Below, piece by piece: positions 24,063 to 36,352 of a stretch of DNA of 64,000 bases (within the stretch, counting starts at the first letter, position 1; the number at the start of each line of letters is the position of its first letter). The notes under the pieces are model-generated. The model ran no database searches. It was not told where the DNA came from and worked only from the letters and a program-made list of their open reading frames with translations. The position numbers were made by a program, and so were the translations under genes. The DNA comes from Celoporthe dispersa (lineage: Eukaryota > Ascomycota > Sordariomycetes > Diaporthales > Cryphonectriaceae), in NCBI GenBank assembly GCA_016584495.1, contig WAID01000004.1, positions 3,658,001 through 3,722,000 of the forward strand, read 5' to 3'.

Positions 24063-24547
24063 GCCTAGGCCAGGCCAGCAGGCTGAAATATCATGGTTGA
24101 TCTTGCCTGGGAAGGAATAGCATAAATCGTGTCTCAGCATCAGCGGCGCTTAATGGGAGGAGGTAAAGAGGAGGGTCATATCATAGTTTTCTGGAGATGA
24201 GCGGCCTGCATCCAATCAAAGCATCGCCAACGTAAAGTTGCAACATGATCGTGTGTGTGGCTGGCTGTATCTGATCCCGCATCCCGTCCTATTGACTATC
24301 TCGTGACTTCACAGCGCTGCTTAAAGACAAGAGGCCTATTCTATCGTTCGCTCTTGATATAAGCCATATACAGAGCAGATATGGAATAAGCCACTATGGA
24401 GAACCACAGCTTACTATTCACAAGACCGGTACCCACGCGACTCAGCGCCTCCCTACCTCTGCCCCCTTGCCCAACCAGGAATCTAGATATCGTGACAAGT
24501 ACCTTAGCAAAATCTCAAATCAGTTGCGCTGGGGCAAAAGAAAAAGA
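24063..24547. other. Intergenic region, Vps9 3' flank
   Basis: Separates the Vps9 stop codon from the tRNA pair. No gene recognised. Confidence 0.5.
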
Positions 24548-24619
24548 TGCCGACTTGCGGACTCGAACCGCAGATCTTCGCATTACGAGTGCGACGCCTT
24601 ACCGCTTGGCCAAGCCGGC
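24548..24619 (-). tRNA. tRNA-Thr(CGU), copy 1
   Basis: 72 nt, folds as a complete cloverleaf on the minus strand. The acceptor stem GCCGGCU pairs with AGUCGGC (one G-U) and the discriminator is A. The anticodon stem UCGCA/UGCGA encloses loop CUCGUAA, so the anticodon is CGU, reading ACG (Thr). The T arm is UGCGG-UUCGAGU-CCGCA, which also supplies box B. No intron. A T-run follows on the transcribed strand (A-run at 24541-24545 on the plus strand), fitting a Pol III terminator. Identical to the copy at 24696-24767. Confidence 0.95.
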
Positions 24620-24695
24620 AACGTGAATGATTCATGATCATTTTTGGTGCTACATAAAGCTGATCCTCCACGCAAGCCACTCCATGGCAAAAAGT

Positions 24696-24767
24696 TGCCG
24701 ACTTGCGGACTCGAACCGCAGATCTTCGCATTACGAGTGCGACGCCTTACCGCTTGGCCAAGCCGGC
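24696..24767 (-). tRNA. tRNA-Thr(CGU), copy 2
   Basis: 72 nt, base-for-base identical to copy 1, same orientation, 76 nt away. The flanks differ, so only the mature gene is shared. A five-base A run on the plus strand just downstream (24689-24693) serves as the Pol III stop. Confidence 0.95.
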
Positions 24768-26430
24768 GAGAGCTTGGATGACTCAGCAGATCTGTTGTTT
24801 ACTTATAGTGCTTTTGGTTGTGCGTGGGTATGTTGCTTGCCTTGGTGATGACCTTGTTTAGAACATTTGAGTGCGTAGCTACACGCTGGCAGGTATAGAG
24901 TCTCATTAATGGCTGCAAACACATGGTTCTTCAAGATTTTGAGGTTTTTTTTTTTTTCGAGAAGTGTGGATCAAGACAGATGGACAACCTAGCTTGTTGT
25001 GGTGTGTTCTGTGGTTGCAATGCTGGAAGGTAGTTATCGTGTTGATCTTATATTTAGTACAATGCCAGGATGGTGAGCGTAGAAAGTGACATGAGAGAAA
25101 GGTGAGGAGGAGACTGAGCTTGTAGTCAGATTGTAAGACAGGTCAGGCAGTAGCATAATCTGTCCAGAGTTGCTACTGGCCAAGGAGCGTGGGGTGCGAC
25201 TGCTCTTCCATCTGCTGAGGCTTTTGCATCAATCAGCCTTGACCATCCATCGTCTACGAGGCTGCCTCGGTGTCCTAGACTGCCCGGGTCTTAGCGAGCA
25301 GAGGTGTGAGCTTAAGAAGGCTGACAAATTTGATGGCCACTGCCCTGTGTATTTGACTGCTATGGTCGCTCTCCTCCTTCCACTCTCTACTTTTCTCCTC
25401 ATCTTCTTTTTCGAGAGCTTCTGTTGACAAGTCTGTATATCTCACCAACAGTCACCATCCACACTACTCTGTCTCATCATCAATTCCATTGGGATCAGCC
25501 TCTGTCCGGCTGGCTCGCGTGACATAGTACCAACGTGATCGACCAGGAAGGCATGCTGGGTTGCTGCCCTCCACCTCAGATCGTCCTTTCTCCGCCTCTC
25601 TTCTACCGTTTCTGTGGCTCAACATAGCAGGTTCTGTTACAGCGCCACTGTCAAGATCGCACATTCTTTTTCTCATCAATAAAAGGACTTCATTTGAGCC
25701 TTGTGTCAGCTGTAAGTCACCACCCTGTCCCTGCCCCCTGGGCACTGCTCCTTCTCAGACCAGGGCACTGTTTGTTTGCATACTTCCTCTCACCATTGTC
25801 TTTCCCCTCTTCTTTCAGCCTTGTAAATTTCTGTGGCCTCGCTAGGTGTCTTCATCGTTGCATGATCTCACCTTGGTAGCTATTTCACATTTCATTGACC
25901 CAGCTTCCACGATCCTGAGGACCACCTCTTGGAGACCTAGCTGCCTACAGACTTTCTCCTTCCCTTCTTCAACCTTATCATAACCTTCTGAGGCTAGTCA
26001 TTCCGGCTGCTCCAGCTCCTAAATGTCACTGTGGAGAGATTTGACCTTGATACCCACCTCACCATTTTCCACAGGTTTCTGTGTCAAGTCTTTCTTTGCA
26101 ACCCTTCCTCCCCCTTTCTCCTTCCATCCTTGTGCAACATCACATTATTCTTTCCTTGTGCGGACGTTGACTTCAAGGAGTGTTTAACCTATCATCCTGT
26201 CGGTTTCTTGATCATCCTCACCAGGCTGTGATCTGCTTCCCAAAATTCTTCGGAGCCGAGGTGGCCTTCAACTACCCTGGCTCTTTCTACGTTCTAGCAT
26301 TTCCTCTGGTATGTCTGCCTTCATAAAGCCAGCCTTTCCATCTTTGATTACGCCCTATAGCCTAACCACCTTAACTTCCAGGTTCCACGGCTTCTTTTTC
26401 TGCCTGTCTCACCTTCCGCACAAGTTCAAG
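24768..26430. other. Intergenic region and leader of the RID-like gene
   Basis: Contains a 14-base T run near 24944-24957 and pyrimidine-rich sequence from about 25380 onward. No recognisable gene. An in-frame upstream ATG at 26311 would extend the methyltransferase by 40 residues with a Phe/Leu-rich segment not typical of the family. Confidence 0.5.
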
Positions 26431-28719
26431 ATGGCTGGAAGCTCTGCTTCCTACAGCTGGCCTCCTCGCTTCAGCAACGTAGAGCGGGCAACGGTCTCCT
26501 GTCAGACGACGACGATGACGACTCCTCACTCGACGGGATCGCGCGCAGTATCGAGCAGGACGAAGCTGAAGTGATCCAAGACCTCATTGACTTGACTCAA
26601 GATGACGATGACGACAGAGACCCAAAATCGACCTTCGAGTCTCATGCTAACCGTCAACGTTGCCAGAGATCGACCGTCATCGTCAGGGGATGGAATTGGC
26701 CGTTCATGATGTTGTCGAGCTTGTTGAGTCTATTGGAGCATGGGCGATTCAGTTCGTCGAAATCCAGGAAATATGCGTCGATCAGTCCAGGTCCCGAGTT
26801 CTACTCCGCGGTGTACCGTATACACGCACGAAGAACCTGCGAGGAAGGCTTGAGGCAGAACTCAATGAGATATGTCAAATCATTGAAGTCGACCATGAAG
26901 ATCATCGTACCGAGGAGCAGCAAATGATGATCGAAGTCCCTGGCGAAACAGTCTTGACCAAACGAGTCCTCAATAAGACCAACTCAAACTTTCCCAATTG
27001 CCGCCTAGGCAACGACTCGACCTGGCTTTCTCAGCCACATACGCGGAAGGAGGAGGTAGCTCCCCAGCATGTCGGTGGAAGATGCGCATCGAGTATCAGA
27101 ATCATCGTCACCGAAAGATTGACCGCCCTCGGCGGCGCCTTGATACACCTTTCTGAAGACGATGTCGAGCCAGGCCCGTACCGCGTCTCAGACTATCAGC
27201 GACAGCAAGATTGGCGTGGCCGCCGACGCGGCACACGGACAAATATGATGGGCAGCTACACCTTTGGAGACATTTTTGCGGGGCTGGTGGTGCCTCTCGT
27301 GGTGCTGTAATGGCAGGCTTCGAGGTGAGTCTTTCTTCTATCATATGGTCAGTAATAACTCACTCGATAAGTGCTAATTCGAGAAACCTGCATCTTATCC
27401 TTCAGCCCATCGTTGCGGTTGACCATTCGTCTACAGCCTGTCAAACCTACCGGCGCAATTTTCCAAACACGAGCCTGTTCGAACAAGACATATACGGGTT
27501 CATCCATGATCCCGAGAAGTTCTACGTTGATGTTCTGCACATATCTCCGCCTTGCCAGCCATATAGCCCTATCCACGTTCATGAGGGCCAGAATGATGAA
27601 GCTAATACTGCTGCTCTGTTCTTCCATGATGTTCTGGAAAAGACGCACCCACGTCTCATCACCCTGGAGCAGACATTTGGGCTTACTCATAGCAAGCATG
27701 TTCTGTGGTTCAATGCTCTGATCCGAGGCTTTACGTCTCGTAATTACTCTATCAAATGGTATTGAGTCGTTCTACGCATGCTTTTACACATTTACAATTT
27801 CACTGACAGAGCATCTAGGAAGAACCAGCTGCCCTTGGTCGAGTTTGGGCTGCCCCAAACACGCAAGCGCCTTATCATGATCGCCGCCTGCCCCGGTGAG
27901 AAACTCCCTCCGCAGCTTGCTGCAACACACGGCAGTCAACCTCACCAAGTGCCCTTCGTGACGGAGGGCGACGCTATTGGTCGGCTGCCTAGAAACGCTA
28001 CACTGCACGACGTCCATGCGGCTCGGCGGGTGAATGCGGCGCGGAGGAACCCAAACTCCCCACTTCGACGCACGATCACCTGCTCTGGAGCAGAAAACAC
28101 GTTCCACTACGATGGCCAGCGAGTGTACACGTTACGAGAGCTCGCCTGCCTCCAGGGGTTTCCGGTCTCGCATGTGTTCGAGGGTCACTCTCAGGGCGCG
28201 ATCAAGCGCCAGATCGGGAACGCGTTCCCGCCCTCGGTGGTAGAGGCGATCTATAAACACCTCCGGCGATGGCTGGAGCAGCGTGACGAAATCCGAGGTC
28301 CGGCCGTTCCTTTACCGTCGACTCCTCGTGGAAGGCGGAGCAGCATTCCGTCGCCAGCGGGATCCGGCTCTGCTCCGCGCTCACAGTTATTATGGAATTT
28401 TCTGCGCACCCCATCGACCGGGTCCAGTCCTTCTAGCATGAGCCGAAGCCGTAGCCTTTTGCAGAGTGCTAAGCGTAAGATGGCTTCTGTGGAGTTTGAT
28501 GAGAACGAGGTGCTGAGAGAGTCGCCATTGAAACGCAAGAGTCTTGACAGAGATGGTGAGGACGCTTCACTATCTGTGACCAACCCGAGAGAACGAAGGG
28601 CGTCCGTCTCGTCTGTGTCTTCGGAGGCTCTCCAGGAAGGCAGCCGTGCCTTGTCGTTTGGGAACAGGCTGGGCAAGCTGCCAGCCACTCGAGCCAGCAG
28701 CAAGGATTGGATTTTCTGA
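26431..28719 (+). CDS. RID: RID/Masc1-type cytosine-5 DNA methyltransferase
   Basis: Putative C5 cytosine methyltransferase of the class needed for repeat-induced point mutation (Neurospora RID) or premeiotic methylation (Ascobolus Masc1). Three exons: 26431-27324, 27406-27758, 27819-28719. An acidic N-terminus (DDDDDDSSLDG, DLIDLTQDDDDD) precedes a BAH-like region. Motif I is FGDIFAGAGGASRGAVMAGFE. Motif IV is ISPPCQPYSP with the catalytic Cys. Motif VI is LEQT, where most C5 methyltransferases have ENV; EQT is the signature of the RID/Masc1 branch. Motif VIII is GLPQTRKRLIM and motif X is QIGNAFPPSVVEAI. A Ser/Arg-rich tail of about 150 residues follows. Missing bases near 26490, 26658 and 27280 break exon 1. 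The start at 26431 has a good context; 26311 is the alternative. Confidence 0.87.
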
Positions 28720-29839
28720 GCGTATCAGATGGCATGAACGACGCATGAAAAGAGAGAAAGAAAAAAGGAAGGTCTATGGTATGTGTGGGAACCCTTTTTT
28801 TGGGGGTCTTTATGGATCAATGTGCTGAGGATGGGTGATCACACTTCTCCTCTGTGGGCTACGGATGAGTCACGAGACGAGAAAGACGCGTTCGTACGGA
28901 GCAAGAAACGACGATGACGACGACGGGGTTGCAGCACATTTGTCAGACCTAGGCGGTAGGATGAGCGGATTTGGATGAAAGCGAAGGCGGTCAGATGAAC
29001 AAGCTGCTGGAAGGCCCATGGTACCCAGGAGAAGCTTTGGACACGATGCGGCTCGATTCTGAGTCTTGTGGGCGACCTTGTTTATTAATACTTAAACGAT
29101 GGCGCAATCTGTGGGCTGCTGTGGTCCAAGCTTCACTTGTGGTCGGGAGCAAAACCTTAAACCAACTGACAGCTGACCTTGAAGTACATAACGTGTGAGT
29201 CTAGGTTATATGTGAGAAGAAATGAGGAAATACTGCAGTTTGGGACAGGCACACAGACCGAGACATCCCCAGAAGCAGCAGCCGGCCACTGCTGCCAAGC
29301 TCGCGGTGGCAGAACCCGCAGTGCCGCTCTGGGGGAAGGGCAGGTGCTCTCGGCAGTGGTGACCTCACAGGCCTGAGAAGGGACGATCATGACCTGTTCT
29401 GCGATGGCCTCAGCCCCGTTTCTTGCATCAGCCAGGGAGACTGGATTCAATTTATTTACTAAATGAACAATCACACACACACAATGTATATTTCGGCACA
29501 CTGGTCCCGAGAGGGTGACGACAGGTGACAGCAGCTCTTGTTCAGCCTGACGCCGTCATGGATGGATGGAAGGAAGACAAGGCAAAATAAGGTTAAGATC
29601 GATCGAGACCACGGCGATGGTCCTCGTCATGGCCTCTGCGACCTGATTCCCAGCCAGCCCGGCTGTGACGGCACGCTCGGCGGGGTGGACACGGAACAAG
29701 CCTTCATCGTCTGGCCCTCCCTCCTCCTTCCAATGAGAGAGATATCGTCGATCTCCAGGCGCGTCGTCATGACCTGGCTCGTAATTACGAGGACGCTGAA
29801 GAAGATCCTCACCAAGCAACCCACAAAAACAAGCATCCT

Positions 29840-29893
29840 GGAGAGAGGAGAGAGAGAGAGGAGGGGGAGAGAGAGAGAGAGAGAGAGAGAGAA
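29840..29893. repeat. (GA)n microsatellite
   Basis: Mostly uninterrupted GA units followed by an A-rich purine stretch. Confidence 0.9.
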
Positions 29894-30784
29894 AGAAAAA
29901 GAAGGGGAAAAAAAGAGGAGACAGATTATGGACCGGCTGTTGCGGTCGAGAGAAGAGAGAAAGACACGGACACGGCTGCTCAGCCGCAGATGACAATAGC
30001 CTCTTAGGCAGATGGCGAGCTTGACAACAGCAGTCAGCACTACTTTCTTGTCAACCAGCCGCAGCACGGCGCACTAGGCATGCGTTCGTTGCGCGGGACC
30101 TAATTTCTCACCATTTGCGCCTCGCTACCGTTTCCAATGGTACAATGGTGCACGCCTACTGCAGCCCTGCCCGAGCGCGCACACGGCTTAGAGCGAGCCG
30201 GCGAATGGGATACAATATACCTCCCGATTACGAAGCGACGGTTCGTCCCACCTCAGGTCTGTCCCAAAAGCTTCTGTAGAAACTCGCCCGACAATGGCAC
30301 GAGCTCGTGGTTGCGATTTTTAAGCTTCCTGGATAGGGAGCCAAGCCTCACGGCCCCCTGTCAATCCCTCGGAACGATCACGTTTCGAGCCTATCTTGTC
30401 ACCCTCTCTTTAACTCTCCTTGGGGGCTCTCTCTATTTCTTTCGTCCTATCTTGTGTTTGACCTGGGGCGGGGGCGGTGGGCCCAAGGCAGACAGACATC
30501 AAGGGCACATTTTGGTCAACGCTACTATTCACTACCACGCTGCCCACTAGGGATGGATCTGATCTGGCGCTCACCCGTGTTCCTCCTCCTCCTCCTCCTC
30601 CTTCTTGGGTCGCCTACTACGACGACCGTGCTTGGGGGCCTAGGCGTCCATTACTACTAGGCTTACCTACATAGTACTTACAAGTACCCGGTCAGCCCTG
30701 ATCTGATGTCAAGCCTAGCTCCCTCTCTTCTTTCTCACTGCCATAGACAAAGCACTTTATGTGACCGTCCTGTCCCGCCCTTTG

Positions 30785-30832
30785 GTGTGTGTGTGTGTGT
30801 GTGTGTGCGTGTGTGTGTGTTAATGTGTGTGT
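30785..30832. repeat. (TG)n microsatellite
   Basis: TG run with one CG and one TTAA interruption. Confidence 0.9.
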
Positions 30833-31251
30833 ACTTTCAGCCTGTTGTTAGGGCTCGTTCCGGTGTTTTCTTCTGGTCCTAGGGAGGATTTCCCTTAATT
30901 TTGTTGGCCACCCGACCGCCTCCTTCTCGCCGAGGCTTCACCCGCACACTCACACATGAATGACCTTTTATGATCACCTCTACAGCTTCATCTTCCCCCT
31001 CCTCCCTCTACTCTAGGACGGCCCATCATCTCTTTTTCCAGAGACTGAATATCTGTCCCTACGAACCTCCCTCACCTGTCCTCGCAGCTCACTCACCTGG
31101 TTTTCTCTGGGTAGACGAGCCATCCTCCAGGTGATTCAGCTGCTTCACTGGCCCCGGCCAGCACACGGCTCACTACCACACAAGAGATCATAGTGAGCAC
31201 AACAACAACTATGGCTACATATACAGGCAGTTCCCTGTTGTAGAGGACGGC

Positions 31252-32420
31252 ATGTCATCGCCACCACCCGCAGGCGAGGCACCAGGAGGGACTCAGCTGC
31301 AGGACGCCTCGGCACGATCCTCACGGAGCTCATATGTACAAGGCACGGAAAAGCCAGGCCTCACATCTACAGCCTTGTCATCGAGACTTCATCCCAAGAC
31401 CTGGTCGCGCAAGATCAGGATATCCGCTCTCGCATGCCTGGTCTTGCTCGCCCTGGCTCTTGTCCCAGGTGGGTTTTCACCCTGATCTCCCTTCTCTCAT
31501 GCATTCCTTACTATAATTCCTCTCTCTCACACACACACTCTCTCTCACACACACTCTCTCTCTCACTTTTCACTCTCAAGAACCACCCCTCACTGACACT
31601 CACCTCCAGCCATCGCCGTCCCACTTGTAGAGCGGGCCCACCACAGCAGCTCCGGCTCTCCCAAGCCAGCCGCCACCCCTAACGCCAACCCGCCCAGCAC
31701 ATCCCTCATCGCCAACGGCACCGCCCTGCGCATCATGCCCCTGGGCGCGAGCATCACCTACGGCCACCTCTCGACCGACGGCAACGGCTACCGCGAGGAC
31801 CTCCTGGACCTCCTCCTCCAAGGCGGCAACGACAACGTCACCTACGTCGGCAGCCGGCACAACGGCACCATGGCCGAGAACGCCGTCGAGGGCTGGCCGG
31901 GCTACCGGATCGACCAGGTCATGCCCGAGGCGGCGGCCTCGGTGCCGACGTACCTGCCCAACATCGTCCTGCTCAACATCGGCACCAACGACTGCGTGCA
32001 GGACTGGAACGTGGACAGGACCACCGAGCAGTCTAGCGTGGAGCCCTCCTGACCGCCAACGCCACCATCGACATCGGCGACAGGCTGCAGGCGCTCGTCG
32101 AGGACGTGCTGGCGTGGTCGCCCGGCACCACCGTCGTCATGAGCACCCTCATCGTCAACAAGGACAACTCCACCAACGCGCGGGTCGGCGACGCCAACAC
32201 CCAGTTCCGCGCGGTGGCGTCGTCGCTGCGGGCGGCGGGGCGGAGGGTCGTGCTGGCCGACATGGACGCCTCGGCGGGAGGGCCGAACATGACCACCATG
32301 GCGGACGTCACGCACCCGGATGATGTTGGGTATGCGCTCATGGCGAACAGGTGGTATGCTGCGCTGCAGGAGGCTGGGGAGGAGGGCTTGGTTGTGGCGC
32401 CCAGCGAGGTGGATGCTTGA
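31252..32420 (+). CDS. Membrane-anchored SGNH hydrolase (CE3-like esterase)
   Basis: Two exons, 31252-31468 and 31610-32420, intron GTGGGT to CCAG. A basic cytosolic N-terminus leads into one membrane segment (ISALACLVLLALALV), so the protein is predicted to be a type II membrane or signal-anchored protein. The hydrolase domain has block I IMPLGASITYG with the nucleophilic Ser, block III LNIGTNDC, and block V DVTHPDDVGYALMA with Asp and His. The spacing fits SGNH hydrolases close to carbohydrate esterase family 3. One missing base near 32040 (after TTEQSSV) shifts the frame; ALLTANATIDIGDRLQALVEDVL then continues. About 340 residues with several N-glycosylation sequons. The substrate is not evident; acetylated polysaccharide is a family-based guess. 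Confidence 0.83.
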
Positions 32421-33263
32421 GAGACTGAGAGAGAGAGAGAGATGGATGTTGTGGCGCTGCCTGGGTCTTGGGCACGATGGTCTCGTCCTGTGCACAATAG
32501 CGTTTGTTCTTTTCTGGAGTTGTGGACTGGATGGTTTGAGCTGCAAGAGATACCCTCCTTCATATAGATTTGGGCCTTTCAAGATTTGTTGACAGACGGC
32601 ATAGCGGAGCAGATACAGTCCCTCCCTGTCCCGGGGTGAGCATTACAGACACATAGAAAACAGATAAAAATAAAAACAAAACTTACACATGAAGAATACA
32701 CCACAAAAACCCACTATGAGAATTGAAGAGGTACTCATCAGAGCCAAGACGGGAGGAGGGAATGGCCTTTCTCTTGGGTCGCGGGGGACCTGGCCTGAGC
32801 TGCTGAGACCACCACCGGCAGCCGTCCAACGAAGCGACATACCTGCTCGAGAATGGAGAGACTGGGTGAAGAGTTAGTGGCTGTCAGGGTCGGGTAGAGG
32901 AGCCAAAGTCGAATAGTCGTGCAATGAACGGCACCAGAGTTTTTGTGAAATGGTGATCGCTGTCAAGGCAGCCCGGAGAGGTGCGAGCCTTGTGTCGTTC
33001 GTCATGTGTCATTGAGGAGATTATTCGTACATCAGGAGGGTCACCCACACCACCTCCGCACCATTATAAAAATAAAATAAAAACCGAAAGAAAGAAAAAA
33101 AAGAAATGTTGCATGCTCCGTGAAAGTTTAGATGGACAGATCAGTCGTACTTGTAGCGCTGGTGGATTTCCTTATCCTGAACCGCCCCCGCCCCCTCCTC
33201 TTTTTCTTCTCGCCAGATACATGTATATATATATATATATACTCAGAAAGTCCTCCGTCCCAT
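32421..33263. other. 3' intergenic region between convergent genes
   Basis: Holds a GA run just after the hydrolase stop, A-rich stretches and an AT repeat at 33222-33241 next to the mannosyltransferase stop. No gene seen. Confidence 0.5.
33222..33241. repeat. (AT)n microsatellite
   Basis: AT dinucleotide run 23 bases beyond the stop codon of the mannosyltransferase. Confidence 0.85.
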
Positions 33264-34729
33264 CTATGAGTCAAAGACCTCTCGGTGGTGCTCCTCGAGC
33301 CGCTCGCACATCAGCGGCCTTCCCTTCCACTCCTCGATCACGTCCTGCAGCTCGCAGCCGGTCTGGACCAGCAGGTCCCAGATGCTCTCCTCGATGTCGA
33401 AGCCGAACTGCTTGACGAGGGACTCCTTGGGGCCGAGCAGCCTCAGCCTCGTGGTGCGGTCCGTGGCCAGCAGGTCGCCCTCGTCCACGAGGTGGCCGGC
33501 GTTCATCTTGGGGTGTTGCTGTGCAGGAACATGGGCTTGATGCTGTTGTGCAGGGGTGGTGACGACGACGAGGTGGAGGACAGGTAGCGGTAGTCGTCCG
33601 CCGACGAGTGCTGGACCATGGCGGTGACCCGGTCCATCAGCCCGTCGTGCCGGCCCAGGCTCGCGACGCTGGTCTTGACCCTGTAGAAGGTGGAGTTGAG
33701 GCTGACGGCGGCCGCCATGAACGTCTCCTTGTCGCCCTGGCCGAGCGCGCCCTGCGACAGGAGGGGGTAGTAGTGCTCGGGCCCGAACATGTTGTAGTAC
33801 GTCGCCAGCAGGAGGGGCGCGAGGTGGGTGGCCTTGTTGACCGCCAGCTGGCCCGCCTCGCTGGACGTCGCGGGCAGGTCTGCAGGGTAGCTCGACCGCC
33901 CCGCGACGGCCCAGAACTTGGGGCTCTCTGTTGCCCTCCAGAAGTCCGGCCAGACGACCAGGCCCCTGGAGCGGTATGGCTCGACGTCGAAGATGGCGGT
34001 CGCGGGGTCGGCCAGCGGGATGCTGTCGCTGTCGAGGAGCAGGGCGTCGGAGAAGGAGGAGAGCAGGAGGGCGAGGGACTTGAGCTGGTAGTGGGTGATC
34101 TTGATCTCCGCGTCGTCGCCGGTGCCGACGCGAATGCCGCTCCTGTCGAGGATGTGCGACAGCACCACGCACCTGGCGTCCAGCTTCTTCAGGTACCTGT
34201 TGCAGACCTCCGCCTCGAACTCGGCGTCGTTGGGCACAAACACCTCGACGGGCAGCGTGCTCCCCGTCCTCCGCAGCATGTGCAGGCTGATGATGGCCGG
34301 GCCAAAGTACTCGCCCCCGCCGACCATGACGATGCCCCGCCCCTTGAAGACGTCCACGCCCTTCCAGCGCCTCTGCGACGCGTTCCTCTGCCCGTCCCCG
34401 AGCTCCTCCTCGAGCCTGTCCACGAAGAGCCCGTGCATCTCCCGCAGGGACCCGAGCTCCTCGATGGACTGGCGGACGTGGTCGCGGTAGGGCTGCCGCG
34501 TCGTCTGCCCGGGCGTGGGGTTCTGGGTCTGCGCGTGCCCGTTGAGCACGATCTTGGGGGCCCTGGGGCGGGCCTCGTGTATGATCCTGCTCCATTTCGC
34601 CCAGAGCGCGCCCACGTCCTTGATCTCGCCACCGTCATCGCCCTTGGCCGTGGTGAGGACCGGCTTGACGCCGGGGCGCCTGGACCCGGAGGCTGAGGTC
34701 TGGTCGTCTGTAGCAGGGTCGTCGCTGCC

Positions 34730-34772
<43 letters not shown>

Positions 34773-34993
34773 TCGTCGCTGTCACGATCGCTGCTGTGGA
34801 ATGGGAGGATGACCTGTGGCAGCTGGAATGTGGCTAGCTTGGAGCTGGCCTCCTCCTCGATGGCGTGGGCATAGGCGACGGCGTCGAAGGTCTTCTCGAT
34901 GATGGTGCTCTCGACATTGCGACGGTACCGGAACAGGACGATGATGGTGCCAAACAGAGCCAGCAGGGACAATATCCGCCGAGCCAGACGCAT
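33264..34993 (-). CDS. MNN2: Alpha-1,2-mannosyltransferase, Mnn2/Mnn5-like (GT71)
   Basis: Type II Golgi glycosyltransferase that adds alpha-1,2-mannose branches to N-glycan outer chains. Single exon of about 575 residues. The N-terminus MRLARRILSLLALFGTIIVLF is a cytosolic tail and membrane anchor. The stem contains an Asp-Ser repeat (about residues 70-95). The catalytic domain shows FKGRGIVMVGGGEYFGPAIISLHMLRR, LPVEVFVPNDAEFEAEVCN, and LLSSFSDALLLDSDSIPLADP, which has a DxD-type motif (DSD). RGLVVWPDFWRATESP and MFGPEHYYPLLSQGALGQGDKETF follow. One missing base near 33508 (HSNTPK) shifts the frame; the C-terminus NAGHLVDEGDLLATD to EEWKGRPLMCERLEEHHREVF then reads through. Membership of GT71 is clear; whether it is Mnn2 or Mnn5 cannot be decided. 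Confidence 0.9.
34720..34780. repeat. (GTCGCT)n coding hexamer repeat
   Basis: Nine or so hexamers that encode the Asp-Ser repeat in the stem of the mannosyltransferase on the minus strand. Confidence 0.9.
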
Positions 34994-36352
34994 GATGGTG
35001 GAACAAGATATCAGGCCCGTTGTCTCGTCATCATCATTTGGGTCTGGGGCAGTGAGGTGTTCGAGGGCTCGGTGGCAAGAGCTCGATCAGGTCTTGGGTC
35101 AGGGCCTAAGGGGTTCGCAGGTGGTGGCTGGTGATCAATGGAGAGCCGCGTGTTGCTCGCTGGGGAGGGAATTCTTTTGTCTTGTTGTTGTTGTTGTTGG
35201 AAGCTGAAAATGCATCCCCTGAAAGTGCGAATGTCCAGCACACCACCAAAGGCTACGGCACATGCATGGAGTTCCTTTTCGCGGCACGGCCACCAACGGA
35301 GAGGCGCGGTGTGCGTGTGTGCCGCAGGGTCTGCGGTCTAGACAGGATACCCCTGCATGATCCGGCATCTTTTTCTACCTGTACTGTACTGCGTGGTTTC
35401 TATCAATAGCGGTTCATAGTAATTACAGTACCAGAGTACCTGGGTACTTTGTACTTAAGTAATTAACCACAGTAGTGCGCGTGGCCGGTACGGAACAGCA
35501 AGCACCCTTGATCCCAGCGCGACCTTATGGGGGCTGCTACAGAACCATCGGGCCTGCATGCATGCCCAGCAAACTCACTGCACAGCCAAGCACGCAATAC
35601 TGCAGCAGGTGGCAGGTGAACAGTGATTAACTTTCAGGGTCCCTATATGAAGAGCCGGGTCGCTTACCAGAAGCCAATTGGAAGAAGAGCGAATACCAGA
35701 GACGACCGCATAACAGACGAGTATGACAAGAGGATGCATGCACACACGGTACAAAAATAAGCAAGAACCACTAACCCTATTTCTCCTCCTCCCAAGTTCC
35801 AACTGACGTCACGCCCAACACGTGGTTGCCTCTCGGTTTTGATGCAGAGAACAGTTCAAGTCAAGAACCAGGCACACAATGTAAAACCTGCCCATCATGA
35901 TCAGCTCTATAGAAAAGAGAGGAAGAAGAAGAAGAGAACAAAACAAATACCATAGGATCGTACTTGGCGATGGGAAGTAAAGAAAAACACCAAAGTTTCG
36001 GCTGTTCCCACGCAAGTCATCATCGCAATTCCTCTTCTGGTACAAAGGACAGTGTGTGTTGTTGTGTCACCATAACAGCCGTCGACAAGGATTCCTGCCC
36101 TGGTCTCAGGTGTAAGCTGGGGAGCGATGATCTCATCAGCAGCCAGACACACGTCCTCTCTTCTGTTTTCCCCCTCCTTTTATATCAAGTCTCAGTCAAT
36201 CCGACATAACAGCCCTCTTGTGCTTTTCCTCCATCAGCTGCTTATATGCTATGAGTTCCTCTGTATGCTCTGAGCTTCCCTGAGAGAGCCCTTCCACCAA
36301 ACAACACATCACCCCCCAAAACAAAAACAAACAGAAATAACCATCAAAAGTC
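34994..36352. other. Intergenic region between divergent genes
   Basis: Upstream of the mannosyltransferase (left) and the CDF transporter (right). A GTT run lies near 35181-35200. No gene recognised. Confidence 0.5.

Larger units (their letters stand above)
28720..31251. other. Long intergenic region with GA and TG repeats
   Basis: 2.5 kb without a recognisable gene. A GA tract at 29840-29893 yields false Arg/Glu and Leu/Ser frames on opposite strands. A TG tract lies at 30785-30832. The right end is the promoter of the SGNH hydrolase. Confidence 0.5.

Noticed and set aside
33608..34696. A 362-codon plus-strand frame
   Set aside because: Antisense shadow of the mannosyltransferase; no known family.
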